DNA of 64,000 nucleotides from RYN-230 sp963760405 (GTDB lineage Bacteria > Actinomycetota > Actinomycetes > Streptosporangiales > Streptosporangiaceae). The notes beneath the pieces are model-generated. The model worked only from the letters and a program-made list of their open reading frames with translations. It searched no databases and was not told where the DNA came from. Each line of letters starts with the position of its first letter. Within the stretch, counting starts at the first letter, position 1. The DNA lies in the NCBI GenBank assembly GCA_963760405.1, contig CAVXCV010000002.1:558001-622000 (forward strand), given 5' to 3'. Positions 33,754 through 42,309 of the stretch are shown here, in pieces. Position numbers and translations under genes: made by a program.

Positions 33754-34623
33754 ATGAGCAGGCAACGGGATCTGGGCTACTCACCCGCATGGCGGTCCGG
33801 GACAAAGGTGGTGCTCCCCCCGCTGATCAAGGCGCTGATGAAGCGTGACTGGCACGGCCAGCAGCACTTCCCCCAGCACGGCGGCATACTGGTGGCCGCT
33901 AACCACCTGTCGTACGCGGACTGGCCCGCCATGTCCTTGTTCGTGCACCAGGGGCGGCGCTACCCGGTGTTCCTGATCAAGGCGTCAGCGTTCGACGTGA
34001 AGCTCATCGGCCCGTTCCTGCGCATCCTCGGCCAGCTGCCGGTGCGCCGCGGCGAGGCGGACGCCGCGCGTGTGCTCAAGGAGGCCGAGCGGGCCCTGAC
34101 GGCTGGAGAGGCCGTGGTCATCTACCCGGAGGGCACGGCCACCCGTGACCCGGCCGGGTGGCCGATGCTGGCCCGGACCGGGGTGGCCCGGCTGGCCCTG
34201 GCCACTGGTGTCCCGGTGATCCCGGTGGCCCAGTGGGGGGCGCAGGAGATCCTGCCCTACGGCAGCACCAAGCCACACCTGGCGCCCCGCAAGACCGTGC
34301 GCATGCTGGCCGGCCCGCCGGTCGACCTGACCGAGTTCGAGGGAAAGCCACTGACCAGGGACGTGTTGCGGGGGGCGACCAACGCGGTCATGGCCGACAT
34401 CACCGGCCTGCTCGGCGAGCTGCGGGGTGAGCAGCCGCCAGCGGCTGTCTACGACCCGGCGGAGGCTCGCCGCGCCGCCCGGGCTCAGGCGGTCGCCCGC
34501 CGCGCTGCCCGCGCTGAAGCCGCCCAGCCCGCGCAGGACGCCCAGCCCGGCACCCAGCCTGCCCAGGACAGCCAGGACAGCCAGGCCATCCAGCCCGCCC
34601 AGGACGAGGCGACGCCCACGTGA
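33754..34623 (+). CDS. plsC: 1-acyl-sn-glycerol-3-phosphate acyltransferase
   Basis: PlsC makes phosphatidic acid. The acyltransferase motifs are NHLSYADW (HX4D), FDVKLIGPFLRILGQLPVRRGEADAARVLKEA, VIYPEGTATRD and TGVPVIPVAQWG. The start at 33754 has GGAG 9 bp upstream; an ATG at 33736 has none. After about residue 235 the C-terminus is a low-complexity Ala/Arg and then AQPAQDxQ-type tail of about 55 residues. It overlaps gpsA by 4 bp (GTGA), so phosphatidic acid synthesis and glycerol-3-phosphate supply are co-expressed. Confidence 0.95.
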   Translation: MSRQRDLGYSPAWRSGTKVVLPPLIKALMKRDWHGQQHFPQHGGILVAANHLSYADWPAMSLFVHQGRRYPVFLIKASAFDVKLIGPFLRILGQLPVRRGEADAARVLKEAERALTAGEAVVIYPEGTATRDPAGWPMLARTGVARLALATGVPVIPVAQWGAQEILPYGSTKPHLAPRKTVRMLAGPPVDLTEFEGKPLTRDVLRGATNAVMADITGLLGELRGEQPPAAVYDPAEARRAARAQAVARRAARAEAAQPAQDAQPGTQPAQDSQDSQAIQPAQDEATPT

Positions 34624-35624
34624 AGGCAGCGGTGATGGGGGCCGGCATGTGGGGCACCACGTTCGCGCAGGTACTTTGCGACGCGGGCACCCCGGCCGTG
34701 CTGTGGGGACGCCGCCCGGAGCTGGTGGCGACGATCAACGCCCGGCACGAGAACCCGGACTACCTGCCGGGCATCGTGCTGCCGCCGACGCTGACCGCGA
34801 GCGCCGACCCGGCCAGCGTGCTGGCCGGGGCCGACGTGGTGGTGCTGGCGGTCCCGGCCCAGACGCTGCGCGGCCACCTCCGCGCCTGGCAGGACCTGCT
34901 GCCCGCGGACGCGGCCTTCGTCAGCCTGATGAAAGGCATCGAGCTGGGCACCGGGCAGCGGATGAGCGGGGTGATCGCCGAGACGACCGGGGCCGGCCCG
35001 GAACGCATCGCGGTAGTGTCCGGGCCGAACCTGGCCCGGGAGATCGCCGAGCGGCAGCACGCCGCCACGGTCGTCGCGTCCGCTGACGACACGCTGGCCA
35101 AGCAGCTGCAGCAGGAGTGCCACACGGGGTACTTCCGGCCGTACACGAATCCCGACGTGATCGGCTGCGAGCTCGGCGGGGCGGTCAAGAACGTGATCGC
35201 GCTCGGCGTCGGCATCGCGGTCGGCATGGGCTGCGGGGACAACACCCGGGCCACGCTGATCACCCGAGGGCTGGCCGAGATCACCCGGCTCGGCGCGGCA
35301 CTGGGCGCGGACCAGCACACCTTCGCCGGCCTGGCCGGCCTGGGTGACCTGGTGGCCACCTGCAACTCCCCGCTGTCCCGGAACCGGACCTTCGGCGAGA
35401 TGATCGGCCGCGGCATGCCCGTCGCTGACGTGGCCGCCGTCACCACGCAGGTGGCCGAGGGCGCTAAGTCCGCGGGCCCGGTGCTGCAACTCGCCCGCAC
35501 ACACGGGGTCGAGATGCCGATCACCGAGGTGGTGGTCGGCGTGATTAGCGGCCAGATCGCGGTCAGCCAGGCAGCGATGCTGCTGACCTCCCGGTCGGCC
35601 AAGCCGGAGCGTTATGGCGTCTGA
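34620..35624 (+). CDS. gpsA: Glycerol-3-phosphate dehydrogenase [NAD(P)+]
   Basis: GpsA reduces dihydroxyacetone phosphate to sn-glycerol-3-phosphate for lipids. The Rossmann start is MGAGMWGTTFAQVL. Later come VVSGPNLAREIAERQHAATVVAS, GCELGGAVKNVIALGVGIAVGMGCGDNTRATLITRGLAEITRLG (the catalytic-lysine region AVKN) and FAGLAGLGDLVATCNSPLSRNRTFG. At 334 residues it has a normal length. GTG start overlaps plsC; its stop overlaps the next gene by 11 bp. Confidence 0.97.
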   Translation: MKAAVMGAGMWGTTFAQVLCDAGTPAVLWGRRPELVATINARHENPDYLPGIVLPPTLTASADPASVLAGADVVVLAVPAQTLRGHLRAWQDLLPADAAFVSLMKGIELGTGQRMSGVIAETTGAGPERIAVVSGPNLAREIAERQHAATVVASADDTLAKQLQQECHTGYFRPYTNPDVIGCELGGAVKNVIALGVGIAVGMGCGDNTRATLITRGLAEITRLGAALGADQHTFAGLAGLGDLVATCNSPLSRNRTFGEMIGRGMPVADVAAVTTQVAEGAKSAGPVLQLARTHGVEMPITEVVVGVISGQIAVSQAAMLLTSRSAKPERYGV

Positions 35625-36873
35625 CCAGCGCCCGGGCGAGAACACCCGGCTGCCAACCGGGAACACCCGGCTGCCCGGCGAGAACACCCGGGCGGTTCAC
35701 CTGCCGGTGCCCTCGGTGCCGCAGCAGCCCCTGGTCCCGCCGGTCTACCGCAGTGCCGCCTTCACGTTCTCCACCGCGGCTGAGTACGCGGCGGTACTCA
35801 ACGGGTCAGCGGCGGGCTACAGCTACAGCCGGATCGACAACCCCACCACGGACGGCTTCGCCATGGCCGTCGCCGCCCTGGAGGGCAGCCGCCTGGCCGG
35901 GCCGGCCATGGCCCAGGCGTTCGCCTCCGGGATGGCCGCCATCAGCGCGGTGTTCTGGACTTTCGCCCAGGCGGGAACGCATGTGGTGGCCCCGGCCGCG
36001 GTGTACGGCGGCACTTACTCCTTCCTGCGCAACGTGGCGGCGAAGTTCGGCGTGCATACCGATTTCGTGGACATGACCAGCCTGGCGGCGGTGCGGGCCG
36101 CGTTGGGCCCGGACACCGGCATCGTGTACGCGGAGACGCTGGCCAATCCCACGGTGGCCGTGGCCGACCTGCCGGCCCTGGCGGACCTCGCGCACACTCG
36201 CGGGGCGCTCCTGGTGGTGGATTCGACGTTCGCCCCGCCGGTCCTGTGCCGGCCCCTGGAGCATGGGGCCGACCTGGTCCTGCACTCCGCAACGAAATAC
36301 CTCGGCGGCCACTCGGACGCGACCGGCGGGGTGGTCTGCGGAGCGCCTGACCTGATCGGGAAGCTCCGCGCGGTGCGCATCGACACGGGCGGATCGCTGG
36401 CACCGGACGAGGCTTTCCTGCTCCGCCGGGGCCTGGAAACCCTGCCGCTGCGGGTGCACCGCCAGTGCTCGACCGCGCTGGAAGTGGCCACGGCGGTAGC
36501 CCGGCACCCCGCGGTAGCCGCGGTCGAGTACCCGGGGCTGGCGCAGCATCCCGGGCACGCCACCGCCCGGAAGCTGTTCGACGCGGGGCCAGAGGGCACC
36601 CGCTGGGGGGCGATCGTGACGATCACCCCGCGCGGCGGCCGGGCGGCCGGGATGGCGTTCGCGGACCGGCTGCGCACTGCCCAGCTGGCCACCTCGCTCG
36701 GTGGTACGCACACCAAGGTCAGCCACGTCGCGTCCACCACGCACCGGCAGCTCGATGACGCGGCGCTCAGCGCGGCGGGCATTGGCCCGGCCGCGGTCCG
36801 TTTCTCGATCGGGCTGGAGGACAGCGAGGACCTGATCGCGGACATTCAGCAGGCGCTCGACGGCCTGTGTTGA
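35614..36873 (+). CDS. Cys/Met metabolism PLP-dependent enzyme (cystathionine gamma-synthase/lyase type)
   Basis: The fold type I PLP core shows YSYSRIDNPTTDGFAMAVAALEG, MAQAFASGMAAISAVFWTF, DLVLHSATKYLGGHSDATGGVV (Schiff-base Lys in SATKYLGGHSD), and GTHTKVSHVASTTHRQLDDAALSAAGI. It belongs to the cystathionine synthase/lyase family. Whether it acts as cystathionine gamma-synthase, gamma-lyase or methionine gamma-lyase cannot be settled from the sequence. The first about 25 residues repeat NTRLP and may not be needed. It overlaps gpsA, so it belongs to the same operon. Just after the stop a 14-bp unit CTGTGTTGATAGCT is repeated about three times. Confidence 0.9.
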   Translation: MASDQRPGENTRLPTGNTRLPGENTRAVHLPVPSVPQQPLVPPVYRSAAFTFSTAAEYAAVLNGSAAGYSYSRIDNPTTDGFAMAVAALEGSRLAGPAMAQAFASGMAAISAVFWTFAQAGTHVVAPAAVYGGTYSFLRNVAAKFGVHTDFVDMTSLAAVRAALGPDTGIVYAETLANPTVAVADLPALADLAHTRGALLVVDSTFAPPVLCRPLEHGADLVLHSATKYLGGHSDATGGVVCGAPDLIGKLRAVRIDTGGSLAPDEAFLLRRGLETLPLRVHRQCSTALEVATAVARHPAVAAVEYPGLAQHPGHATARKLFDAGPEGTRWGAIVTITPRGGRAAGMAFADRLRTAQLATSLGGTHTKVSHVASTTHRQLDDAALSAAGIGPAAVRFSIGLEDSEDLIADIQQALDGLC

Positions 36874-37019
36874 TAACCCTGTGTTGATAGCTCTGAGTTG
36901 ATAGCTCTGTGGTGAGCACTGTGCCGGTAGCACTGTGCTGGTTGGTGGCACTGGTCAGGTAGCACGGTGCCGAGCGGCTTTCCGGACCCAGCTATCCGGC
37001 AGCGAGAGGACGTGGGAGC

Positions 37020-38174
37020 GTGAACCAGCAGCGCAAGATCAGGGTGGCGGTCGTGTTCGGTGGCCGCGGCCCGGAGCACGCGATCTCCTGCGCGAGCGGC
37101 GGGACGGTACTCGCGGCGATCGACCGGGATCGTTATGACGTGGTGCCGATCGGCATCCTGCCCGATGGCCGGTGGGTGCTGACCGCGGACGAGCCGGAGC
37201 GGCTGGCCATCACCGCAGGCCAGCTGCCGTCGGTGGAGTCGGTGGCCGAGCCCGGCAGCCAGGTGCTGCCCTGGGCCGCCGCGGGCGGGGTGAGCATGGC
37301 GCAGCCCGGGGCGATCCCGCATGAGCTCGGCGCGGTGGACGTGGTCCTGCCGGTGCTGCACGGCCCGTTCGGCGAGGACGGCACCATGCAGGGCCTGCTG
37401 GAGATGGCCGGTATCCGCTATGTCGGTGCGGGCGTGCTGTCCAGCGCGGTCAGCATGGACAAGGAGTACATGAAGCTGATCTTCAAAGCCAAGGGCCTCC
37501 CGGTGGGCCCGTTCGTGGTGGTCCGGGACCGCGACTGGCAGCCCGGGCTGGCCGGGGCGGGCCTGGAGCCCCCGGCCGCGGCGGAGCGCAAGCGCGTGCT
37601 GGATGCCATCGCGGAACTGGGCTGGCCGGTCTTTGTCAAGCCAGCCCGGGGCGGCTCCAGCATCGGCACGTCCCGGGCCACCGACCTGGCTGGGCTGCAC
37701 GGGGCGATCGACACGGCCCGGCGCTACGACCGCAAAGTCCTCGTCGAGCAGGCCATCGCCGGCCGCGAGGTGGAGTGCGCGGTGCTGGAGAGCGCGCACG
37801 GCGGGCCGCCGGACACCAGCATGCCGGGCCAGCTGATGGTGGACGGCGGCGAGGAGTTCTTCGACTTCGAGGCGAAGTACCTGGACGATGCGAACGGGAT
37901 GATCATCCCCGCGCCGATCCCGGCCGAGCACCTGGAGGAGGTACGGCGGCTGGCGGCGGCCGCGTTCGAGGCGGTCTCCTGCGAGGGCCTGGCCCGGGTG
38001 GACTTCTTCTACACGCCCGGCGGGCAGATCCTGCTCAACGAGATCAACACCATCCCTGGGATGACCGCAGCGTCGTACTTCCCGAAGATGTGGGCGGCCA
38101 GCGGGCTGACCCTGCCCGAGCTGATCGACCGGCTGCTGACCACGGCGCTGCGCAAGCAGCCTGGCCTGCGCTGA
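37020..38174 (+). CDS. ddl: D-alanine--D-alanine ligase
   Basis: Ddl makes D-Ala-D-Ala for peptidoglycan. ATP-grasp motifs are clear: VVFGGRGPEHAISCASG, VVLPVLHGPFGEDGTMQGLLEMAGIRYVGAGVLSSAVSMDK, VFVKPARGGSSIGTSRA, CEGLARVDFFYTPGGQILLNEINTIPGMT. The 384-residue length is usual. The phenylalanine and tyrosine specificity residues at the active site look normal for D-Ala (not D-Lac), but I cannot align them here. Start GTG 37020 with GAGAGGA upstream. The 146-bp gap before it contains short repeats with no gene. Confidence 0.97.
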   Translation: MNQQRKIRVAVVFGGRGPEHAISCASGGTVLAAIDRDRYDVVPIGILPDGRWVLTADEPERLAITAGQLPSVESVAEPGSQVLPWAAAGGVSMAQPGAIPHELGAVDVVLPVLHGPFGEDGTMQGLLEMAGIRYVGAGVLSSAVSMDKEYMKLIFKAKGLPVGPFVVVRDRDWQPGLAGAGLEPPAAAERKRVLDAIAELGWPVFVKPARGGSSIGTSRATDLAGLHGAIDTARRYDRKVLVEQAIAGREVECAVLESAHGGPPDTSMPGQLMVDGGEEFFDFEAKYLDDANGMIIPAPIPAEHLEEVRRLAAAAFEAVSCEGLARVDFFYTPGGQILLNEINTIPGMTAASYFPKMWAASGLTLPELIDRLLTTALRKQPGLR

Positions 38175-38285
38175 CCAGGCCACGCCCGGGCCACGCCTGG
38201 TACAGGAGGACGGGACAGGAGGCCGGGGCGAGACGCAGGAGCGGACAGCCTGGGGCGGACGTTATACGACGGGAGACACGGCCGG

Positions 38286-38510
38286 ATGCAGGCGACGGTG
38301 CGCAGCTATGACGCGGCGGCCCGGGCGGGCACCGTGTTCACCGACGGCGGGACCGTGCTCAGCTTCAGCCCGGCGGCGCTGGCTGGCTCCGGGCTGCGCC
38401 TGCTCCGGCCGGGCCAGCGGGTGCGGATCCGGTTGGACGAGGGCGGTGCGATCAGCGCGCTCACCCTGGCCACATTTCCGCTCCCGCCGCATCAGGCGCC
38501 ACCTGGGTAG
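38286..38510 (+). CDS. Small cold-shock-like (OB-fold) protein
   Basis: The 74-residue protein MQATVRSYDAAARAGTVFTDGGTVLSFSPAALAGSGLRLLRPGQRVRIRLDEGGAISALTLATFP fits the cold-shock-domain-like proteins often found next to hup in actinobacteria: SYDaxxxxGTV, a D-G-G turn and the LRPGQRVRI strand. The RNP aromatic residues of classic Csp proteins are mostly absent, so binding to nucleic acid is uncertain. It lies between ddl and hup and shares the downstream hairpin with hup. Confidence 0.75.
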   Translation: MQATVRSYDAAARAGTVFTDGGTVLSFSPAALAGSGLRLLRPGQRVRIRLDEGGAISALTLATFPLPPHQAPPG

Positions 38511-38592
38511 CACCTGCCACGCCCTATCAGAGGTGGCACATGTGGCTGGGTGGTGTACAGGACTGCTGGCCGTCAGCGGACCGGGCCGCTGA

Positions 38593-38620
38593 CCCGGCAG
38601 GCCCTCGGGGGCCTGCCGGG
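38593..38620. terminator. Bidirectional hairpin terminator for hup and the cold-shock-like gene
   Basis: CCCGGCAGGCC (38593-38603) and GGCCTGCCGGG (38610-38620) form an 11-bp perfect stem with a 6-nt loop. The hairpin lies 7 bp from the hup stop, between two convergent genes. Confidence 0.8.
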
Positions 38621-38627
38621 ACCACGG

Positions 38628-38924
38628 TTACTTCTTCGCGGACGGGGGGGTTTCGCCGTTCACCGCCGCCTTGAAATCGGCGCCCGCGCGGAACTTGGGC
38701 ACCGATGACTTGGGCACCTCGATGGTGGCGCCGGTGGCCGGGTTACGGGCAGTGCGCGCCGGCCGGTCGGCCTTCTCGAATACGCCGAATCCGGTAATCG
38801 CGACTTTGTCTCCTTTAGCCACGGTCAGCTGAATGGTGTCCAGCACCGCGTTGACGGCCTCGGTGGCGGTTTTCTTGTCACCCAGCCGACCCGAGATCGC
38901 GTCGATCAGGTCGCGCTTGTTCAT
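38628..38924 (-). CDS. hup: DNA-binding protein HU
   Basis: The 98-residue histone-like protein starts MNKRDLIDAISGRLGDKKTATEAVNAVLDTIQLTVAKGDKVAITGFGVFEKADRPARTARNPATGATIEVPKSSVPKFRAGADFKAAVNG. All HU hallmarks are visible, including the beta-arm RNPATG and the FRAGADFK end. It bends DNA and organises the nucleoid. It lacks the long Lys/Ala C-terminal tail of the mycobacterial HupB type. ATG at 38924 with GGAGTGA-like ribosome binding site. The roughly 210 bp upstream to leuD hold its promoter. Confidence 0.98.
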   Translation of the reverse strand: MNKRDLIDAISGRLGDKKTATEAVNAVLDTIQLTVAKGDKVAITGFGVFEKADRPARTARNPATGATIEVPKSSVPKFRAGADFKAAVNGETPPSAKK

Positions 38925-39084
38925 GAATCACTCCTGCGGTTCCCCCACGGGAGGTCGCGCGGATAGGGAGCCGTAACCGCGACCTCTGACCTGCCCGAAA
39001 TTAGGCGATGCAGCGCGCGGGCACAAACACCCTGGCCAGAAACCCCGGCGTGTCGGCTGCTGGTAGCCTGATTTCCGGCCCGCT

Positions 39085-39102
39085 GGCCGGTTTCAGCCGG
39101 CC
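39085..39102 (-). terminator. Possible terminator after leuD
   Basis: GGCCGG-TTTCAG-CCGGCC is a 6-bp stem with a 6-nt loop 36 bp after the leuD stop. A second G+C-rich self-complementary stretch follows at 39104-39133. It is a weak candidate. Confidence 0.4.
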
Positions 39103-39137
39103 TGCCGGTCCGGCCGGGCCCGGCCCGCCGGCTTGAT

Positions 39138-39755
39138 TCAGCCCACCCGGCCGACCGCGGGCAGCCAGCTTGCCCGCTGCTGCTCGAAGCGGCTGATCTC
39201 GTCCGAATGCCGCAGCGTCAGCGAGATGTCATCCAGCCCCTCCATGAGCCGCCAACGGGTGTAATCGTCGATCTCGAACGGCGCGGCCAGAATGGCCACT
39301 CCGCCATCTGGGGACGTGGCCCGCACTTCCCGCGCGAGGAGATCCACGGTTACCTCTGCGTCCGGTTCTGCCTCCAGCGCATCTAGAAGTGAATCCACGA
39401 ATTCCGCAGCCGCGCGAACGGGCAGCAGGCCCGCTTTCGTGGCGTTATTGCGGAAGATATCCCCGAAACGCGCGGAGATGACGGCCCGGAAGCCGTAGTC
39501 GCTCAGCGCCCAGACCGCGTGCTCCCGGGACGACCCGATGCCGAAGTCCGGGCCGGCCACCAGGATGGTGGCGCCAGCCGCGGCCGGCCGGTTGAGGATG
39601 AAGTCCGGGTCAGCCCGCCAGGAGGCGAACAGGCCGTCGGCGAAGCCGACGCGGCTGACCCGCTTCAGGTACTCCGCCGGGATGATCTGGTCGGTGTCAA
39701 CGTTGCTCCGGCGCAGCGGCACCGCCCGGCCAGTGTGCGTGGTGAAGGGCTCCAT
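39138..39755 (-). CDS. leuD: 3-isopropylmalate dehydratase small subunit
   Basis: LeuD pairs with LeuC to isomerise 2- to 3-isopropylmalate in leucine synthesis. It starts MEPFTTHTGRAVPLRRSNVDTDQIIPAEYLKRV and has the swivel-domain motifs FGIGSSREHAVWALSDYGFRAVISARFGDIFRNNATKAGLLPV. The ATG at 39755 (205 aa) is preceded by GAGGAGGAA; the longer frame to 39977 overlaps leuC. It starts 26 bp after the leuC stop. Confidence 0.97.
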   Translation of the reverse strand: MEPFTTHTGRAVPLRRSNVDTDQIIPAEYLKRVSRVGFADGLFASWRADPDFILNRPAAAGATILVAGPDFGIGSSREHAVWALSDYGFRAVISARFGDIFRNNATKAGLLPVRAAAEFVDSLLDALEAEPDAEVTVDLLAREVRATSPDGGVAILAAPFEIDDYTRWRLMEGLDDISLTLRHSDEISRFEQQRASWLPAVGRVG

Positions 39756-39781
39756 GACTGCAGTTCCTCCTCGTCTCAGGG

Positions 39782-41209
39782 TTACAGGGCCGCAGGGGCG
39801 GTGAGCCGGCCGGTCACCGCGGTGGCCGCGGCGACCTGGGGCGACACCAGGTGAGTGCGCGAGCCCTTGCCCTGGCGGCCTTCGAAGTTCCGGTTGGACG
39901 TGGATGCGCTGCGCTCGCCCGGGGCCATCGTGTCCGGGTTCATGCCCAGGCACATGGAACATCCCGCTGACCGCCACTGCGCGCCCGCGGCGGTGAACAC
40001 CCCGTCCAGGCCCTCCTGCTCCGCGGCGGCCTTGACCGCCATCGAGCCGGGCACGACCAGCATCCGGACGCCGTCCGCCACCTTGCGGCCGCGCAGTACC
40101 TCGGCGGCGGCGCGCAGGTCCTCGAGCCGGCCGTTGGTGCAGGAGCCGACGAACACCGTGTTCACCTCGATCTCGGTGAGCGGCGTGCCCGGCGTCAGCC
40201 CCATGTAGGTGAGCGCCCGCCGTGCCGAGGCCCGGTCGCCGGGGTCGCCCATCGCGTCGGGGTCCGGCACGGCGGAGGTGAGCGGGGCCGCCTGGCCGGG
40301 GTTCGTGCCCCAGGTCACGAACGGTGTCAGGGCCGCCGCGTCCACGGTGACCTCCGTGTCGAACGGGGCGTCCGGGTCGGTAGGCAGCGACCGCCAGTAG
40401 TCCAGCGCCACCTCCCAGTCCGCCCCGCGCGGCGCGTGCGGGCGGCCCTCCAGGTAGCTGAACGTGGTGTCATCCGGCGCAATGAGCCCGGCCCGGGCGC
40501 CCGCCTCGATGGACATGTTGCAGACCGTCATCCGGCCCGCCATGGACAGGCCGCGGACCGCCTCGCCCCGGTACTCGATCACGTGCCCGACCCCGCCGCC
40601 GGTGCCGATCTGCGCGATCACCGCCAGGATCAGGTCCTTGGCGGTCACCCCGTACGGCAGCGCGCCGGTCACGTTCACGGCCATCTGCCTGGGCCTGGCC
40701 TGCGGCAGCGTCTGGGTGGCCAGCACGTGCTCCACCTCGCTGGTGCCGATGCCGAACGCCAGCGCGCCGAGCGCCCCGTGCGTGCTGGTGTGCGAGTCGC
40801 CGCAGACGATGGTCATGCCGGGCTGGGTCAGCCCCTGCTGCGGGCTGATCACGTGCACGATGCCCTGGGACGCGTCGCCCATCGGGTACAGGCTGATGCC
40901 GAACTCGGCACAGTTCTTGCGCAGCGCCTCGACCTGCACCCGGGACACCGGGTCGGTCACCGGGCTGCCCGGGCCGATCAGCGGCAGCCCCGGGCCGGTC
41001 ACGCCCAGCGTGGGCACGTTATGGTCCTCGGTGGCCACGGTCAGGTCGGGCCGCCGCACCGTGCGCCCCGCCAGCCGCAGCCCGTCGAACGCCTGCGGGC
41101 TGGTCACCTCGTGGATCAGGTGCAGGTCGATGTAGAGCAGGTCAGGCTCGCCGTCCGCGCTATGCACCACGCGCGAGTCCCAGATCTTCTGCGCGAGCGT
41201 ACGTCCCAT
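39782..41209 (-). CDS. leuC: 3-isopropylmalate dehydratase large subunit
   Basis: LeuC is the aconitase-type [4Fe-4S] subunit. Seen are MGRTLAQKIWDSRVV, DLHLIHEVTSPQAFDGLRLAGR, CGDSHTSTHGALGALAFGIGTSEVEHVLATQTL, VFVGSCTNGRLEDLRAAAEVLRG and GCSMCLGMNPDTMAPGERSASTSNRNFEGRQG. The three cluster cysteines are the one in SCTNG and the two in CSMC. Start ATG 41209 with AAGGAG 8 bp upstream (475 aa). It is divergent from the IclR-family gene that likely regulates it. Confidence 0.98.
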   Translation of the reverse strand: MGRTLAQKIWDSRVVHSADGEPDLLYIDLHLIHEVTSPQAFDGLRLAGRTVRRPDLTVATEDHNVPTLGVTGPGLPLIGPGSPVTDPVSRVQVEALRKNCAEFGISLYPMGDASQGIVHVISPQQGLTQPGMTIVCGDSHTSTHGALGALAFGIGTSEVEHVLATQTLPQARPRQMAVNVTGALPYGVTAKDLILAVIAQIGTGGGVGHVIEYRGEAVRGLSMAGRMTVCNMSIEAGARAGLIAPDDTTFSYLEGRPHAPRGADWEVALDYWRSLPTDPDAPFDTEVTVDAAALTPFVTWGTNPGQAAPLTSAVPDPDAMGDPGDRASARRALTYMGLTPGTPLTEIEVNTVFVGSCTNGRLEDLRAAAEVLRGRKVADGVRMLVVPGSMAVKAAAEQEGLDGVFTAAGAQWRSAGCSMCLGMNPDTMAPGERSASTSNRNFEGRQGKGSRTHLVSPQVAAATAVTGRLTAPAAL

Positions 41210-41317
41210 CCGTGTACTCCTTTCAGCGGGCGCCTCATCGCGGGCCGCCTCAGCCGTATCGCCGTATTCCGGCACGTGCGTTCCAGCACGGGTCGTCAGC
41301 CACCATCAGAAACTTGC

Positions 41318-41334
41318 GTCTCACATCGCGAGAC
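41318..41334. promoter_or_regulatory. Palindrome in the leuC / iclR divergent promoter region (possible NdgR operator)
   Basis: GTCTC-ACATCGC-GAGAC, a 17-bp inverted repeat 15 bp upstream of the iclR ATG, lies between the divergent starts. It is flanked by TGC/GCA to give TGCGTCTC...GAGACGGCA-type symmetry. Its position fits the binding site of the IclR regulator for both leuCD and itself. This is inferred from location and symmetry. Confidence 0.5.
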
Positions 41335-41348
41335 GGCAGTATCGGACC

Positions 41349-42065
41349 ATGGACAACTCTAGCGGAGTGGGCGTGCTCGACAAGACAGCGGCCGTGCTGG
41401 GCGCGCTGGAATCGGGGCCCGCCTCGCTCGCCCAGCTGGTCCAGGCGACCGGCCTGGCCCGGCCGACCGCGCACCGGATCGCGGTGGCCCTGGAACGGCA
41501 CCGGCTGCTGGCCCGGGATTCCCGGGGCCGGTTCATCCTGGGCCCGAGAATCGCCGAGCTGGCCACCGCGGCCGGCGAGGACCGGCTGCTGGCGGTGGCC
41601 CAGCCGGTGCTCACCTCGCTCCGTGATCTCACCGGGGAGAGCGCCCAGCTCTACCGCAGGCAGGCGGACAGCCGGATCTGCGTGGCCGCGGCCGAGCGGG
41701 CCGCCGGGCTGCGGGACACGGTGCCGGTCGGCGCGGCCCTGCCGATGACCGCGGGGTCGGCCGCGCAGGTTCTGCTGGCCTGGGAAGAGCCGGAGCGGCT
41801 GCACCGCGGGCTGCGCGAGGCCAAGTTCACCGCGGCCGCCCTGGCCCAGGTGCGCAGGCGCGGCTGGGCGGCCAGCGTGGCCGAGCGCGAGCCGGGGGTG
41901 GCCTCGGTGTCCGCGCCCGTCCGCGGTCAGGGCGGGAAGATCCTCGCCGCGGTATCGGTGTCCGGCCCGATCGAACGGCTGACCAGGTCGCCCGGCCGGC
42001 TGCACGGGCCAGCTGTGGTCGCCGCCGGGGAGCGGATCAGCGCCGCGCTGCGCCGCGCCAGCTAA
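41349..42065 (+). CDS. ndgR: IclR-family regulator, NdgR-like, divergent from leuCD
   Basis: The N-terminal winged helix reads VGVLDKTAAVLGALESGPASLAQLVQATGLARPTAHRIAVALERHRLLARDSRGRFILGPRIAELA. The IclR effector domain follows (DLTGESAQLYRRQADSRICVAAAERAAGLRDTVPVGAALPMTAGSAAQVLLAW, SVAEREPGVASVSAPVRGQGG). At 238 residues it matches NdgR/AreB, which controls leucine and related amino acid genes in Streptomyces and lies divergently beside leuCD, as here. The spacing from a visible palindrome to ATG 41349 is short, so the message has at most a short leader. Symbol given by synteny and family. Confidence 0.9.
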   Translation: MDNSSGVGVLDKTAAVLGALESGPASLAQLVQATGLARPTAHRIAVALERHRLLARDSRGRFILGPRIAELATAAGEDRLLAVAQPVLTSLRDLTGESAQLYRRQADSRICVAAAERAAGLRDTVPVGAALPMTAGSAAQVLLAWEEPERLHRGLREAKFTAAALAQVRRRGWAASVAEREPGVASVSAPVRGQGGKILAAVSVSGPIERLTRSPGRLHGPAVVAAGERISAALRRAS

Positions 42066-42106
42066 CTCACTCAACCGCATCATCCACCTCACCAACGCAC
42101 CCCCAT

Positions 42107-42146
42107 CCCGGGCACCGGTTTCCCCCCGGCGGGGGAGGTGCCGGGG
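42107..42146 (+). terminator. Hairpin after the iclR gene
   Basis: CCCGGGCACC (42107-42116) pairs with GGTGCCGGGG (42137-42146) with one slip, enclosing a C-run/G-run (CCCCCC...GGGGG) that extends the stem. It lies 42 bp past the stop of the iclR gene. Confidence 0.5.
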
Positions 42147-42188
42147 GAAGTGCGAGGGCCGGCCATCGGCGATACTGGAGTGCAAATG

Positions 42189-42204
42189 TGATCTTGTGCG
42201 ATCA
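42189..42204. promoter_or_regulatory. TGATC-n6-GATCA palindrome upstream of pntAA
   Basis: The 16-bp inverted repeat TGATC-TTGTGC-GATCA is 106 bp upstream of pntAA in a locally A+T-richer stretch (CAAATGTGATCTTGTGCG). It could be an operator for the transhydrogenase operon. No regulator of this type is encoded beside it. Confidence 0.35.
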
Positions 42205-42309
42205 TGCCAAAGGTCCCTCGTGCGGCGGGACGGTGGCCTCTGACCGTCTCGTCGCAGCCGCGCGAGGCTAGTTCAGGGTCACGCCCCCGGAAATCGTGAG
42301 GTCGCGTCC

